This document shows, in pieces, positions 35,563-44,251 of a stretch of 64,000 nucleotides of DNA. The notes under the pieces are model-generated. The model saw only the letters and a list, made by a program, of their open reading frames with translations, did no database searches and was not told where the DNA came from. The position numbers and the translations under genes are program-made. Within the stretch, counting starts at the first letter, position 1, and each line of letters starts with the position of its first letter. Origin of the DNA: Acidobacteriota bacterium (GTDB lineage Bacteria > Acidobacteriota > Holophagae > Holophagales > Holophagaceae); contig JACPYP010000003.1 of assembly GCA_016195985.1 (NCBI GenBank), positions 1 to 64,000 on the forward strand, written 5' to 3'.

Positions 35563-36567
35563 ATGTCGAAACTCACCGGCATCCAGAAGGCCGCGGTGCT
35601 CATGGTCACCCTGGGCGACGAGACCGCCTCGACCATCTTCAAGTACCTCGAAGAGGATGAAATCCAGACCATCTCCCGCGAGATCGCCATCACCAAGCAC
35701 GTGCAGCCGGAAGTGGCGGAAGAGGTCATGGAGGAATTCCACACCATGACCCAGGCCCGCAGCTATATCAGCCAGGGCGGCATCGAATACGCCAAGAAGC
35801 TGCTCATCAAGTCGGTGGGGCCTGAAGTGGCCCGCAAGATCATCGACCGCCTGGTGAAGGCCCTGGAATCCAGCGCCGGTTTCACGAGCCTCGAACGCGC
35901 GAACCCCCAGCAGCTGTCCAAATTCATCCAGAACGAGCACCCCCAGACCATCGCGCTCATCCTCGCCCACCTCAACGCGAGCCAGGCGGCGGAACTCATC
36001 AGCTCCCTGCCCGAAGCGCTGCGCAGCGACGTGGCCATGCGCATGGCCAGCCTCCAGGAGATCAGCCCCGAGGTCGTCCGCCGCATCAGCCTCATCCTCG
36101 AGCAAAAGCTGGAGGCCCTTGGATCCTTCGCCACGGAAGCCTACGGCGGCGTCCGGGCGGTGGCCGAGCTGTTCAACCGCATGGACCGCAACACGGGACG
36201 GGCCGTTCTGGAGAAGATCGAGACCGAGAACCCCCAGCTGGCTGCCAGCATCCGCGACCTCATGTTCGTCTTCGACGACATCCTGCTCATCGACGACAAC
36301 GGCATCACCGAAATCCTCAAGCGGGCCGACAAGAAGACCCTCACCATCGCCCTCAAGGGCACCAGCGAAGAGCTTCAGAACCAGTTCTTCCGCAACATGT
36401 CCAGCCGCGCCGTGGAACTCATGAAGGAAGAGATGGAGTTCATGGGCCCGGTGAAGCTCAAGGACGTGGAGAAGTCCCAGCATGAAGTGGTGGAAATCGT
36501 GCGCCAGCTGGAAGAGGAAGGCGTCATCAGCATTGGCGGCGGCGGAGGCGAGGACTATGTCACCTAG
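35563..36567 (+). CDS. fliG: flagellar motor switch protein FliG
   Basis: A 334-residue rotor protein. The N-terminal domain starts LTGIQKAAVLMVTLGDE. The middle has the EHPQTIALILAHL motif, and the C-terminal charged helix is RADKKTLTIALKGTS with FFRNMSSRAVELMKEEM, the residues that contact MotA. It couples torque and direction switching. The C-terminal Gly tract GGGGGEDYVT is short and unremarkable. Confidence 0.97.
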   Translation: MSKLTGIQKAAVLMVTLGDETASTIFKYLEEDEIQTISREIAITKHVQPEVAEEVMEEFHTMTQARSYISQGGIEYAKKLLIKSVGPEVARKIIDRLVKALESSAGFTSLERANPQQLSKFIQNEHPQTIALILAHLNASQAAELISSLPEALRSDVAMRMASLQEISPEVVRRISLILEQKLEALGSFATEAYGGVRAVAELFNRMDRNTGRAVLEKIETENPQLAASIRDLMFVFDDILLIDDNGITEILKRADKKTLTIALKGTSEELQNQFFRNMSSRAVELMKEEMEFMGPVKLKDVEKSQHEVVEIVRQLEEEGVISIGGGGGEDYVT

Positions 36568-36575
36568 GGTCTGCC

Positions 36576-37298
36576 ATGAGCCATAAGGGCTACATCCGGG
36601 CTGAAGACCTCCAGGACACGCGCCTGGAGGCTTTTCCCTATTTCCCGGTGGACGCCGCGATGACCCGCGGGTCCTTCGACGAGGACGCGGATTCGGTAGC
36701 CTCCGATCTGGACGAAGCCAAGGTTCCAGTGGAGCAGCGCATCGTGGACCGGCTGCAGGAGGCCGAGCGGCAGGCCCATGAGATCGCCCGCCGGGCCTAC
36801 GAGGAGGGCTTCGCCTCGGGCGAGGCCGAAGGGCGTCTCTTCGGCGAAAGCCAGTACAAGGCCTATATCCAGCGGCTGGATGAAGAGTTGGCCGGACTGG
36901 CCGCCACCACGCTCACGCTGAAAGAAACGCTCAACGAAGAGCTGGTGGCCCTGGCCCTGGCCGTGGGCGAGCACCTGGCTGTCCAGCAGATCGAAAGGAC
37001 CCCCCGGGCCGTGAAGGCGCTCATGGAGCGCATCCTGGAGGAGCTGCCCTTCCCTCTTCCCCGGGGCAGGCGGGATGGCGAACTGCCCCTGCAGGTCTTC
37101 CTCAACCCCGCCGACATCGAGCAGCTGGGGGACCACTACGTGGGCCACGGCGGGCTCGCCCTCCTCGCGGACACGAGCCTCTCCAGGGGCAGCCTGCGCA
37201 TCGAGGCTCCCCACGGCATCTTCAACGGCAGCCTTGACCGGCGCCGCGAACGGCTCATGCAGCTCATCACCCGCATGAAGGAAGGCGAGGCCCCGTGA
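36576..37298 (+). CDS. fliH: flagellar assembly protein FliH
   Basis: A 240-residue regulator of the FliI ATPase. The helical middle has AYEEGFASGEAEGRLFGESQ (the GxxxG-like repeat region) and FliH/YscL C-terminal features (VFLNPADIEQL, LSRGSLRIEAPHGIFNGSLDRR). It links FliI to the export gate. The stop overlaps fliI's GTG (GTGA, 37295-37298). Confidence 0.9.
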   Translation: MSHKGYIRAEDLQDTRLEAFPYFPVDAAMTRGSFDEDADSVASDLDEAKVPVEQRIVDRLQEAERQAHEIARRAYEEGFASGEAEGRLFGESQYKAYIQRLDEELAGLAATTLTLKETLNEELVALALAVGEHLAVQQIERTPRAVKALMERILEELPFPLPRGRRDGELPLQVFLNPADIEQLGDHYVGHGGLALLADTSLSRGSLRIEAPHGIFNGSLDRRRERLMQLITRMKEGEAP

Positions 37299-38656
37299 GC
37301 GCCGCCCTCGATCCTTCGATCCTCGCGGCCCGCCTGCGCGGGCTGCCCAAGGGCGATTGGATGGGCCGCGTGACCAAGGTGGTGGGCCTGGTGGTGGAAT
37401 CCAGCGGGCCCGACTGCTCCGTGGGCGAGCAGATGCTCATCCACGGCTCCGACGCCATGGGCCGGCCCCGGCTCATCCACGCGGAGGTGGTGGGCTTCTC
37501 CGGCCAACGGGTGCTCCTCATGCCCATCGAAGAGACCGAGGGCATCCGGCCGGGCCTTTGGGTGGAAGGCACGGGCCACCAGTCCGAACTGCCTCTCGCC
37601 GAGGCAATGCTCGGCCGCATCATCGATCCCTTGGGCCGGCCTCTGGATGGGGGGCCGCCCATCGAAGCCACCGCCCACATGCCTTTGCAGGGGCCGCCTC
37701 CCAATCCCATGCAACGCAAGCGCATCAACGAGGTTCTCTCCACGGGGGTGCGAGCCATCGATGGCTTGCTCACCCTGGGCAAGGGCCAGCGGGTGGGCAT
37801 CTTCTCCGGTTCCGGCGTGGGCAAATCCACCTTGTTGGGCATGGTGGCCCGCAACACCTCGGCCGAAGTGAACGTCATCACCCTGGTGGGCGAACGGGGA
37901 CGCGAGCTGCGCGAGTTCATCGAGAACGATCTGGGCGAGGAGGGCCTGAAGCGCAGCGTCGTGGTGGTGTCCACCAGCGACCAGAGCCCCCTGCTGCGCC
38001 TGCGCTGCGCCATGGCCGGCACCACCGTGGCCGAGTACTTCATGCGCCAGGGCAAGGACGTGCTGCTGATGATGGACAGCGTCACCCGCTTCGCCATGGC
38101 CCAGCGCGAGGTGGGCCTCAGCGCGGGAGAACCTCCCAGCTCCCGCGGCTACACCCCTTCGGTTTTCGCGCTGCTTCCGCGTCTGATGGAGCGGGCTGGC
38201 ACCTTCGAGGGCCAGGGCTCCATCACCGGCATCTACACGGTGCTGGTGGAAGGCGACGACATGAACGAGCCCATCAGCGATGCGGTGCGCGGCATTCTGG
38301 ACGGCCACGTGGTGCTGTCGCGGAAGCTGGCCTCGAAAAACCACTTCCCTGCCATCGACGTGCTGCCCAGCCTTTCCCGCCTCTTCAGTGCCCTGGCGCC
38401 GCCGGAGCAGAAACAGCTGGCCAGCAAGCTGCGCGACCTCATGGCCACCTACCAGGACGCGGAGGATCTCATCCAGATCGGCGCCTACACCAAGGGATCG
38501 AGCACAGCCATCGACCAGGCCATCCAGTTCCAGCCGGCCATCCAGGCCTTCCTCCGCCAGGCCACCGCCGAAGGCTCCAGCCATCACGCGGCCCTGCTGG
38601 CCATGGGCCAGATCTTCGGCATCGACCTGGCGCCCTTCCTGAAGGCCGGCGCCTGA
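37295..38656 (+). CDS. fliI: flagellum-specific ATPase FliI
   Basis: A 453-residue type III export ATPase. Walker A FSGSGVGKST (around 172-180), DGLLTLGKGQRVGIF, Walker B VLLMMDSVTRFAMAQREVGL, and PPSSRGYTPSVFALLPRLMERAG are present. It energises flagellar protein export with FliH/FliJ. GTG start inside the fliH stop; its TGA overlaps the fliJ ATG (TGATG). Confidence 0.97.
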   Translation: MSAALDPSILAARLRGLPKGDWMGRVTKVVGLVVESSGPDCSVGEQMLIHGSDAMGRPRLIHAEVVGFSGQRVLLMPIEETEGIRPGLWVEGTGHQSELPLAEAMLGRIIDPLGRPLDGGPPIEATAHMPLQGPPPNPMQRKRINEVLSTGVRAIDGLLTLGKGQRVGIFSGSGVGKSTLLGMVARNTSAEVNVITLVGERGRELREFIENDLGEEGLKRSVVVVSTSDQSPLLRLRCAMAGTTVAEYFMRQGKDVLLMMDSVTRFAMAQREVGLSAGEPPSSRGYTPSVFALLPRLMERAGTFEGQGSITGIYTVLVEGDDMNEPISDAVRGILDGHVVLSRKLASKNHFPAIDVLPSLSRLFSALAPPEQKQLASKLRDLMATYQDAEDLIQIGAYTKGSSTAIDQAIQFQPAIQAFLRQATAEGSSHHAALLAMGQIFGIDLAPFLKAGA

Positions 38657-39105
38657 TGGCCGCGCGGTTTCATTTCCGCCTCGAGCCGCTCCGCAAGCTC
38701 CGCGAAGCGCTGGAGCGCGAGGCCGAACGCCACCTGGCGCGGGCCATCCAGGCCGAACAGCAGGCCCGGGCATACCTGGACACGCTCAGCGCCCAGCGCA
38801 CCGCCCTTTTCGAATCGCGTCGGCTGGCCGCGGGCCAGGCCCTGGACTTGGACCTGTGGCGGGCGGGCGAACGCTACCTGGTGGTGCTGGAACGCCGGCA
38901 GGTGGAGGGCTACGAACGCCTGCGGAAGGCCTCTGCCGACCTCGCCGAAGCGCGGGAGGGCCTGGCCCTCGCCCACCGGAACCACCTGATGCTGGTCCGC
39001 CTCAAGGAGCGCCGGGCCCTGCAGCATGCCCAGGAGCAGCAGCTCCGCGAAACCCTGGACATGGATGAACTCGCCATCCTCCGCTACCACCGGGAAAGCG
39101 CCTAG
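38656..39105 (+). CDS. fliJ: flagellar export protein FliJ
   Basis: A 149-residue, almost wholly helical protein forming an antiparallel coiled coil (FRLEPLRKLREALEREAERH and ALAHRNHLMLVRLKERRA). This length, the composition and the place after fliI identify FliJ, a stalk-like component of the export ATPase and chaperone escort. Sequence identity in this family is weak; context carries much of the call. Confidence 0.87.
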   Translation: MAARFHFRLEPLRKLREALEREAERHLARAIQAEQQARAYLDTLSAQRTALFESRRLAAGQALDLDLWRAGERYLVVLERRQVEGYERLRKASADLAEAREGLALAHRNHLMLVRLKERRALQHAQEQQLRETLDMDELAILRYHRESA

Positions 39106-39120
39106 ACACAGGAGTACCCC

Positions 39121-39666
39121 ATGAATCCCCGCTACCTGCTTTGGATCTCGGCCCCCATCGCCCTGTCCGCGGGTGTGCTCTGGCTGTCCGCCCAGGAGCC
39201 CAAAGGCGACGGCAGATCGCCGGCGGCCGAAGGGGTGAAGGTTGCCGAGCTGGCCTCGCAGCTTCAAACGCGGGAGAAGGCCCTGGCCCAGAAAGAGGCG
39301 GATCTCCGCCAGTTGGAGCAGCGCCTCAACACCCTCCAGATCACCCTCGACAAGGACCGCGGCGACCTGGCCACCCGCGAGAAAGCCGTCCAAGAGGCCC
39401 TGGCCAAGCTCGAGAACCTGAAGGTCCGGCCCGCCATCGATCCCCAGATCGTCCGTACCTATGAATCCATGGACCCTGCTGCCGGAGCTCAGGCCATGAA
39501 AGAACTCGCCGGGCAGAACCTGGAAGTGGCCGTCGCCCTGCTGGCGGGCATGACCCCCAAGAAAGCCGCCAAGCTCATGGATCAATTGGCCCCCCTGGAC
39601 GCCAAGCTGGCCGGGCGCCTCTCCGAGCGCGTGGGCACCAGCAAGCCAAAAGAACCCGCCGCCTGA
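39121..39666 (+). CDS. MotE-like flagellar protein (MgtE N-terminal domain)
   Basis: A 181-residue protein. An N-terminal membrane segment (LLWISAPIALSAGVLWLSAQ) leads to a periplasmic coiled coil (about 45-105, AELASQLQTREKALAQKEADL). A C-terminal domain of MgtE_N/MotE type follows (YESMDPAAGAQAMKELAGQ, AGMTPKKAAKLMDQLAPLDA). In alphaproteobacteria MotE chaperones MotC/stator assembly; similar proteins sit between fliJ and fliK elsewhere. The start has AGGAG near 39111. Confidence 0.78.
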   Translation: MNPRYLLWISAPIALSAGVLWLSAQEPKGDGRSPAAEGVKVAELASQLQTREKALAQKEADLRQLEQRLNTLQITLDKDRGDLATREKAVQEALAKLENLKVRPAIDPQIVRTYESMDPAAGAQAMKELAGQNLEVAVALLAGMTPKKAAKLMDQLAPLDAKLAGRLSERVGTSKPKEPAA

Positions 39667-39690
39667 AACCCAAGCACCTACCCGAACCGG

Positions 39691-39815
39691 GCCAGCCCGC
39701 AAAGCGGGCAGCCGACGCCTTGAATCGGGCGGGAGGCTGCAAGGCCGGCTTCACCCCGGCCGCGCAGCCTGGGGGGCTCCGGGGGGGCCAGCCCGCAAAG
39801 CGGGCAGGCCCCCCC
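39691..39815. repeat. cluster of strong hairpins with a 21-bp direct repeat
   Basis: The 21-mer GCCAGCCCGCAAAGCGGGCAG occurs at 39691-39711 and again at 39787-39807. Each copy contains GCCCGC-AAA-GCGGGC. The second copy is extended by G7CC/GGC7 arms into a stem of about 16 bp (39781-39815). Between them a further nested hairpin has arms AGGCTGC/GCAGCCT (39734-39740, 39763-39769) and GGCCGG/CCGGCC. No T-run follows, so these are REP-like elements or mRNA processing/attenuation structures inside the operon. Confidence 0.75.
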
Positions 39816-39902
39816 GGACAGCATCGACACCTTTCTGCCCAATGAATTGCGGCATGGTCCTCGCGGTGAGATTCCGCCCGGATGATCCGGAACGAGGTTT
39901 CC

Positions 39903-41447
39903 ATGGCCGCTGCCAGCCCCTCCGCCGTGATGGCCCTGCCCGACCGCCCCCGGCCTGAACGGCCCGATCCCAAAACACCGGACGGCTCCGACGGCCAGTT
40001 CGCGGGACTGATGGCCCATCTCAGCCAGACCTCCGCGCCACCCAAGACACCAGATCCTCCCCCGGGAAAACCCGTCAAGTCCGAGAAGACAGGCCGGGTG
40101 GATGAACCCGCCCAGCCCCCTGCCGCGCCCTCGGCCTCCGCCACAGACAAGCCAGCCAGGACCGAAGCCAAGGCTGCCAAGCCGGAAGAAGAAGGCCGTC
40201 CCACGCAGGTGCCCGCCGATTCAAAGACCGAGGCCCCCGCCAAGCCTGAACCGGCCGATGCGGCGGCCAGGGCCGTCCTGGAACAGGCCCTGGCCGCGGC
40301 CTTGCCCAAGGGAAAGGGCGAAGCCCAGCCCCCGGCGCCTCCGGCCGCTTCGGCGCCGGACACCTCGGCCCTGAAGGTTGAAACCGCCGCTCCCGCCGCC
40401 GTCGTCCAGAGCGCGGCCCCTGCGGCGCCCTCCGCCGCTGCTGCCGCGAAGGAGGAAGCGCCGATCCCCGCCAACCTTCCAGCGCCCGGTCCCTCCAAGA
40501 CCACGCCCAAGATCAGCCTTCAGACCACCGAGCCCCAGGCCACGGAAGCGGTCTCGAACCAGGCCAAACCCCAGGCTCCAGCTCCGATGGAAACCGCCCG
40601 TCCAGAGACCACGGCGGCCATCCAGGCAGCTCTTGCCGAATCCAAGCCCGCGGCCAAGGAACCCGCCCGGGCCGAAGGCGCCACCGCCAAAGAGGCGCCC
40701 AAGGCCGCCGCTCCCCTGCCGGAAAAGGGCGTCAAAGCCACGGAAGCGCCCGCCACGGCCAAATCCGCCGACGGCCTGCCATCCAAGGCCGTGAAACCCA
40801 TGGCAGCCCCGGCGGCGGAACAGGAAAGCGCCAAGGCGGGCCATTCCACGGAGGCGGCCGCGGCACCGGCTTTGGGAGCGACGGATCAAGGCCCTGTCGA
40901 ATCCCTGCTGGCCGGGGGCAAAGCCCCGGCGCCCTCGCCCGTGATCCAGGCCAGCGACGGTTCGGCCCTGGCGGCAACCGCCCCTCTGGCAAAACCCGCC
41001 GAAACCGCCCCGGCGGCTCCGGCACCGGCCGCGCCCTCTGCTCCGCCCACGCCTCCCGTGGCCCAGGTGGAGGGAGGCGTCCGCTGGATGCTCAAAACCG
41101 GCGCCCAGGAGGCCCAGCTTCAACTCCACCCGGACTCCCTCGGCCAAGTCACCATCCACCTCAAGGTGGAGGGCGGCGAAGTCCATGCCCGGCTTTGGGT
41201 CACCGAACCAGCTTCCGTGCAGGCCGTCCAGGAAGGCCGCTCCCACCTGGAGCAGTCGCTCAAGGAGCATGGGCTTCAGCTCGGCAGTTTCGATCTGCAC
41301 CAGGGCCACAGGCCCTTCCAGGAGTCGCCGACGGCCTCTGCATTCCACGACCCCTCTCCAGCAGATGTCACGCCTGCCCGGCAAGAAGCACCCGCCGCGC
41401 AGAGGGTGTCCATCCTGAACCCGCACCACGTCGAGCTTTACGCATGA
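39903..41447 (+). CDS. fliK: flagellar hook-length control protein FliK
   Basis: A 514-residue protein. About 350 residues are an Ala/Pro/Lys-rich disordered ruler. The C-terminal Flg_hook domain has AQLQLHPDSLGQVTIHLKVE, VHARLWVTEPASVQAVQE and HGLQLGSFDLHQG. It measures hook length and switches export specificity. ATG 39903 (GAGG upstream) is favoured over ATG 39882. GC and Ala/Pro content are extreme in the linker. Confidence 0.9.
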   Translation: MAAASPSAVMALPDRPRPERPDPKTPDGSDGQFAGLMAHLSQTSAPPKTPDPPPGKPVKSEKTGRVDEPAQPPAAPSASATDKPARTEAKAAKPEEEGRPTQVPADSKTEAPAKPEPADAAARAVLEQALAAALPKGKGEAQPPAPPAASAPDTSALKVETAAPAAVVQSAAPAAPSAAAAAKEEAPIPANLPAPGPSKTTPKISLQTTEPQATEAVSNQAKPQAPAPMETARPETTAAIQAALAESKPAAKEPARAEGATAKEAPKAAAPLPEKGVKATEAPATAKSADGLPSKAVKPMAAPAAEQESAKAGHSTEAAAAPALGATDQGPVESLLAGGKAPAPSPVIQASDGSALAATAPLAKPAETAPAAPAPAAPSAPPTPPVAQVEGGVRWMLKTGAQEAQLQLHPDSLGQVTIHLKVEGGEVHARLWVTEPASVQAVQEGRSHLEQSLKEHGLQLGSFDLHQGHRPFQESPTASAFHDPSPADVTPARQEAPAAQRVSILNPHHVELYA

Positions 41448-41487
41448 TCGGCACGCTTTCTGTTCTCACCAGCCCCTGGAGGTCCCC

Positions 41488-42144
41488 ATGGAAACCGGAA
41501 TGATCAACTCGGCCGCCGCGGCCAACAGCACCACCAAAAAGGCCGCCAAGAACACCATCGACAAAGACGGCTTCCTCCAGCTGCTCGTGGCCCAGCTGAA
41601 AAACCAGGATCCGACTTCCGGGGGGCAGGATCCGAACGCCATGGTCCAGCAGCTCACCAGTTTCTCCAGCCTGGAGCAGGCCCAGCAGACGAACACGCTG
41701 CTGCAGGGCCTCCAGGCCCAGACTTCAGGCCTCTTCCAGGCGCAGACCGCCTCCATGGTGGGCAAAAACGTGAAGGTGAGCAGTTCGGCCTTCAACCTGA
41801 AATCCGGCGCCGCCAACATGAACCTGGCCCTGGGCGTAGGCGCCGACGTGACCCTCACGGTCAAGGACGCCAAGGGCAACGTGGTGGCCAAGCTGCCCCA
41901 GGGGCACATGAACCGCGGCATGAACACCGTGGCTTGGAACGGCCGCGACATCAACGGCACGCCTCTGCCCGACGGCACCTACAACGTCACAGTGACCGCC
42001 ACCGGCGACGACGGGAAGGCCGTGGACGTGCAGACCAGCCTGACCATGAAAGTGGACGCCGTGACCTTCAAGGACGGCGGCATCTACCTGGCTTCGGGGA
42101 ACAGCATCTTCTCCCTGGCCGACGTCCTCGAAATCTCTGCCTGA
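41488..42144 (+). CDS. flgD: flagellar hook-capping protein FlgD
   Basis: A 218-residue hook scaffold. The N-terminal FlgD motif is KDGFLQLLVAQLKNQDPTSG, then FSSLEQAQQTNTLLQGLQAQ. The C-terminal Ig-like/FlgD_ig parts have NVVAKLPQGHMNRGMNTVAW and DINGTPLPDGTYNVTV. It caps the growing hook and is removed later. It is followed 21 bases on by flgE. Confidence 0.95.
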   Translation: METGMINSAAAANSTTKKAAKNTIDKDGFLQLLVAQLKNQDPTSGGQDPNAMVQQLTSFSSLEQAQQTNTLLQGLQAQTSGLFQAQTASMVGKNVKVSSSAFNLKSGAANMNLALGVGADVTLTVKDAKGNVVAKLPQGHMNRGMNTVAWNGRDINGTPLPDGTYNVTVTATGDDGKAVDVQTSLTMKVDAVTFKDGGIYLASGNSIFSLADVLEISA

Positions 42145-42165
42145 TCCCTTTCCTCTGGAGACACC

Positions 42166-43437
42166 ATGAGCCTCTATTCCGCCTTCTACTCCGGCCTCTC
42201 CGGCCTATCCACCAACGCCAACGCCCTGAACGTGATCGGCAACAACCTGTCGAACATCAACACGGTGGGCTTCAAGGGTTCGTCCACCACCTTCCGGGAC
42301 ATCTTCAGCACCAGCCTCGGCGGCGTGTCCACCCAGGGCAACGGCAACCCCATCCAGTTCGGCCTGGGGGTCCAGGTGAACAGCGTGAGCCAGGATTTCT
42401 CGCAGTCCTCCTTCCAGAGCACGGGCAACGCCCTCGACATGGCCATCCAGGGCAACGGATTCTTCACCCTGCAGACCGTGGACGGCCGCCAGGTCTTCTC
42501 CCGCGCCGGCAATTTCTCCCGCAACAACAGCGGTTTCCTGGTGGCCAGCGACGGTTCCAACGTCATGGGCTGGACCCGCGACCCGGTTTCCGGCCTGGTG
42601 AACACTTCGGCGGCCCTCGCCCCCATCAGCATCGACGCGGGCACCACCGCCAGCGCCTTCGCCACCCGCACCATCCGCACCGGCGTCAACCTGAACGCCT
42701 CCGCCGCCAACGGCGCCACTTCCGCGTTGACCACGCCCATCCAGGTCTACGACAGCCAGGGCAACACCCAAACCCTCACCGTGACCTACACCAAGACCGG
42801 CACCAACACCTGGTCCTACGCCGTCACCGGGCCCGCCGGCGCCACCATCGGCGGCCAGAACACCGGCACCCTGACCTTCTCCGCCTCGGGCGCCCTGCAG
42901 GATATCAACGGCAACGGCGTGACTGCCGCTGCCGATCCCACTCTGAACATCGCATGGGGCAATGGTTCGGCCGCCAGCACCATCAAGTTCGCCCTGATCA
43001 ACACCGACGGCAGCTCCAACATCACCCAGTACAGCGCCGCCAGCACCACCAGCAGCAGCTTCCAGGACGGCTACGGCGCCGGCACCCTGCGCGACCTCAC
43101 CGTGGACCAGAACGGCGTCATCAGCGGCACCTTCACCAACGGCCAGGTCATCGCCCTGGCCCAGGTAGCCCTCTCCACCTTCAACAACGTCAACGGCCTG
43201 GTGCAGACCGGCAACAACCACTGGGGCCAGAGCCTGGCTTCCGGCTCCCCCACCTTCGGCCTGGCCAACCAGGGCGGCCGCGGCGGCGTCCTGGGCGCCA
43301 ACCTCGAACTGGCCAATGTCGACGTGGCTGGGGAGTTCACCAAGCTCATCCTCAGCCAGCGCGGCTACCAGGCCAACTCCAAGATCGTCACCACCACGGA
43401 CGAACTGCTGCAGGAAACCCTGAACCTCAAGCGCTGA
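42166..43437 (+). CDS. flgE: flagellar hook protein FlgE
   Basis: A 423-residue hook subunit. The N-terminal rod/hook helix (LNVIGNNLSNINTVGFKGSS) and FRDIFSTSLGG are followed by the D2-type GNALDMAIQGNGFFTLQT. The C-terminal helix is ELANVDVAGEFTKLILSQRG ending TDELLQETLNLKR. The middle domain is Thr/Ser/Ala/Asn-rich. It forms the universal joint. It ends the visible flagellar operon; a hairpin follows. Confidence 0.96.
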   Translation: MSLYSAFYSGLSGLSTNANALNVIGNNLSNINTVGFKGSSTTFRDIFSTSLGGVSTQGNGNPIQFGLGVQVNSVSQDFSQSSFQSTGNALDMAIQGNGFFTLQTVDGRQVFSRAGNFSRNNSGFLVASDGSNVMGWTRDPVSGLVNTSAALAPISIDAGTTASAFATRTIRTGVNLNASAANGATSALTTPIQVYDSQGNTQTLTVTYTKTGTNTWSYAVTGPAGATIGGQNTGTLTFSASGALQDINGNGVTAAADPTLNIAWGNGSAASTIKFALINTDGSSNITQYSAASTTSSSFQDGYGAGTLRDLTVDQNGVISGTFTNGQVIALAQVALSTFNNVNGLVQTGNNHWGQSLASGSPTFGLANQGGRGGVLGANLELANVDVAGEFTKLILSQRGYQANSKIVTTTDELLQETLNLKR

Positions 43438-43462
43438 TTTTTACCATTCAATCCCTTCAGGA

Positions 43463-43485
43463 GCGCGGCCACCTTTGGGCCGCGC
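43463..43485 (+). terminator. hairpin after flgE (possible terminator)
   Basis: Arms GCGCGGCC (43463-43470) and GGCCGCGC (43478-43485) with loop ACCTTTG. The following TTCGG is not a T-run, so it may only attenuate into the downstream regulator gene. Confidence 0.4.
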
Positions 43486-43504
43486 TTCGGCGTACACTGC
43501 GGCC

Positions 43505-44218
43505 ATGTCCCTCCCCTTCCTGCCCACCTTGGACCACCCTGGCCGCATCCTCGTGGTGGACGACCAGCGGGACAACCTCCGGGTCCTTTCGCTGGAATTG
43601 AAACGCCAGCCCTTCGCCCTCACCTGCGTGGAAACGGCCGCCGAAGCCCTGGCCTTCTGCGGAAAGGAAGTCTTCGAGGGCATCCTGCTGGACGTGAGCC
43701 TGCCGGAAATGGACGGCATCGAGGTCTGCCGACGCCTCCGCCAGAAGGGTCTGAACACGCGCACTCCCGTGATCTTCCTCAGCGCCATGCGCGTGGGCGA
43801 GGGCTGGGTCACGCAGGGCCTGGAAGCCGGGGGCATGGACTATTTGACCAAGCCTTACTCCTTCCCGGAGCTGCTCGCCAAGCTGCGCGTGATGGTGCGC
43901 CTCTCGCGGCAGAATGAGGCCCTGATGGCCCACGAGCGCCAGCAGGCCCTCATCGAGGTGGCCGGTGGCGCCGCCCACGCCCTGGCCCAGCCCCTGGCCG
44001 CGGCCCAGATCCTCGCCGACCAGCTGGCCAAACAGAATCCCCCGGCTTCCCATGAGCAGCTGGAACAGCTAGGGGCCTTCCTTCAGCAGACCGCCCAGAT
44101 CCTGCGCCAGATCCAGAACCTTCACACGTATGTGACCAAGCCGTACGCCAGCGGCCACATCCTGGATCTGGCCCAGAGCAGCCGCCCGGAGGCAGTGCAG
44201 GACGCGTCCTGGTCCTGA
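43505..44218 (+). CDS. response regulator with a histidine-kinase-like dimerisation helix, no ATPase
   Basis: A 237-residue protein. Receiver (10-125) with VVDDQ, Asp63 in ILLDVSLPEMDG, and Lys in YLTKPYS. A C-terminal two-helix segment follows: AGGAAHALAQPLAAAQILA, whose AHxLxQPL resembles an H-box, with His158. No catalytic ATPase domain follows; the rest is a coiled helix (QLEQLGAFLQQTAQILRQIQ) and a short tail. It could be a phosphotransfer/dimeric adaptor that accepts or relays phosphate. It lies after flgE, so a link to motility is plausible but unproven. Confidence 0.8.
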   Translation: MSLPFLPTLDHPGRILVVDDQRDNLRVLSLELKRQPFALTCVETAAEALAFCGKEVFEGILLDVSLPEMDGIEVCRRLRQKGLNTRTPVIFLSAMRVGEGWVTQGLEAGGMDYLTKPYSFPELLAKLRVMVRLSRQNEALMAHERQQALIEVAGGAAHALAQPLAAAQILADQLAKQNPPASHEQLEQLGAFLQQTAQILRQIQNLHTYVTKPYASGHILDLAQSSRPEAVQDASWS

Positions 44219-44251
44219 CAGGATTACACTGGAGCCTTTGATCGAGGCCCC

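Noticed and set aside
39691-39815. CRISPR array
   Set aside because: Only two copies of a palindromic 21-mer with a structured, non-spacer-like interval and no cas genes.
40221-41429. 402-codon Gly/Arg-rich minus-strand frame over fliK
   Set aside because: It is the complement of the Ala/Pro-rich FliK linker; low-complexity artefact.
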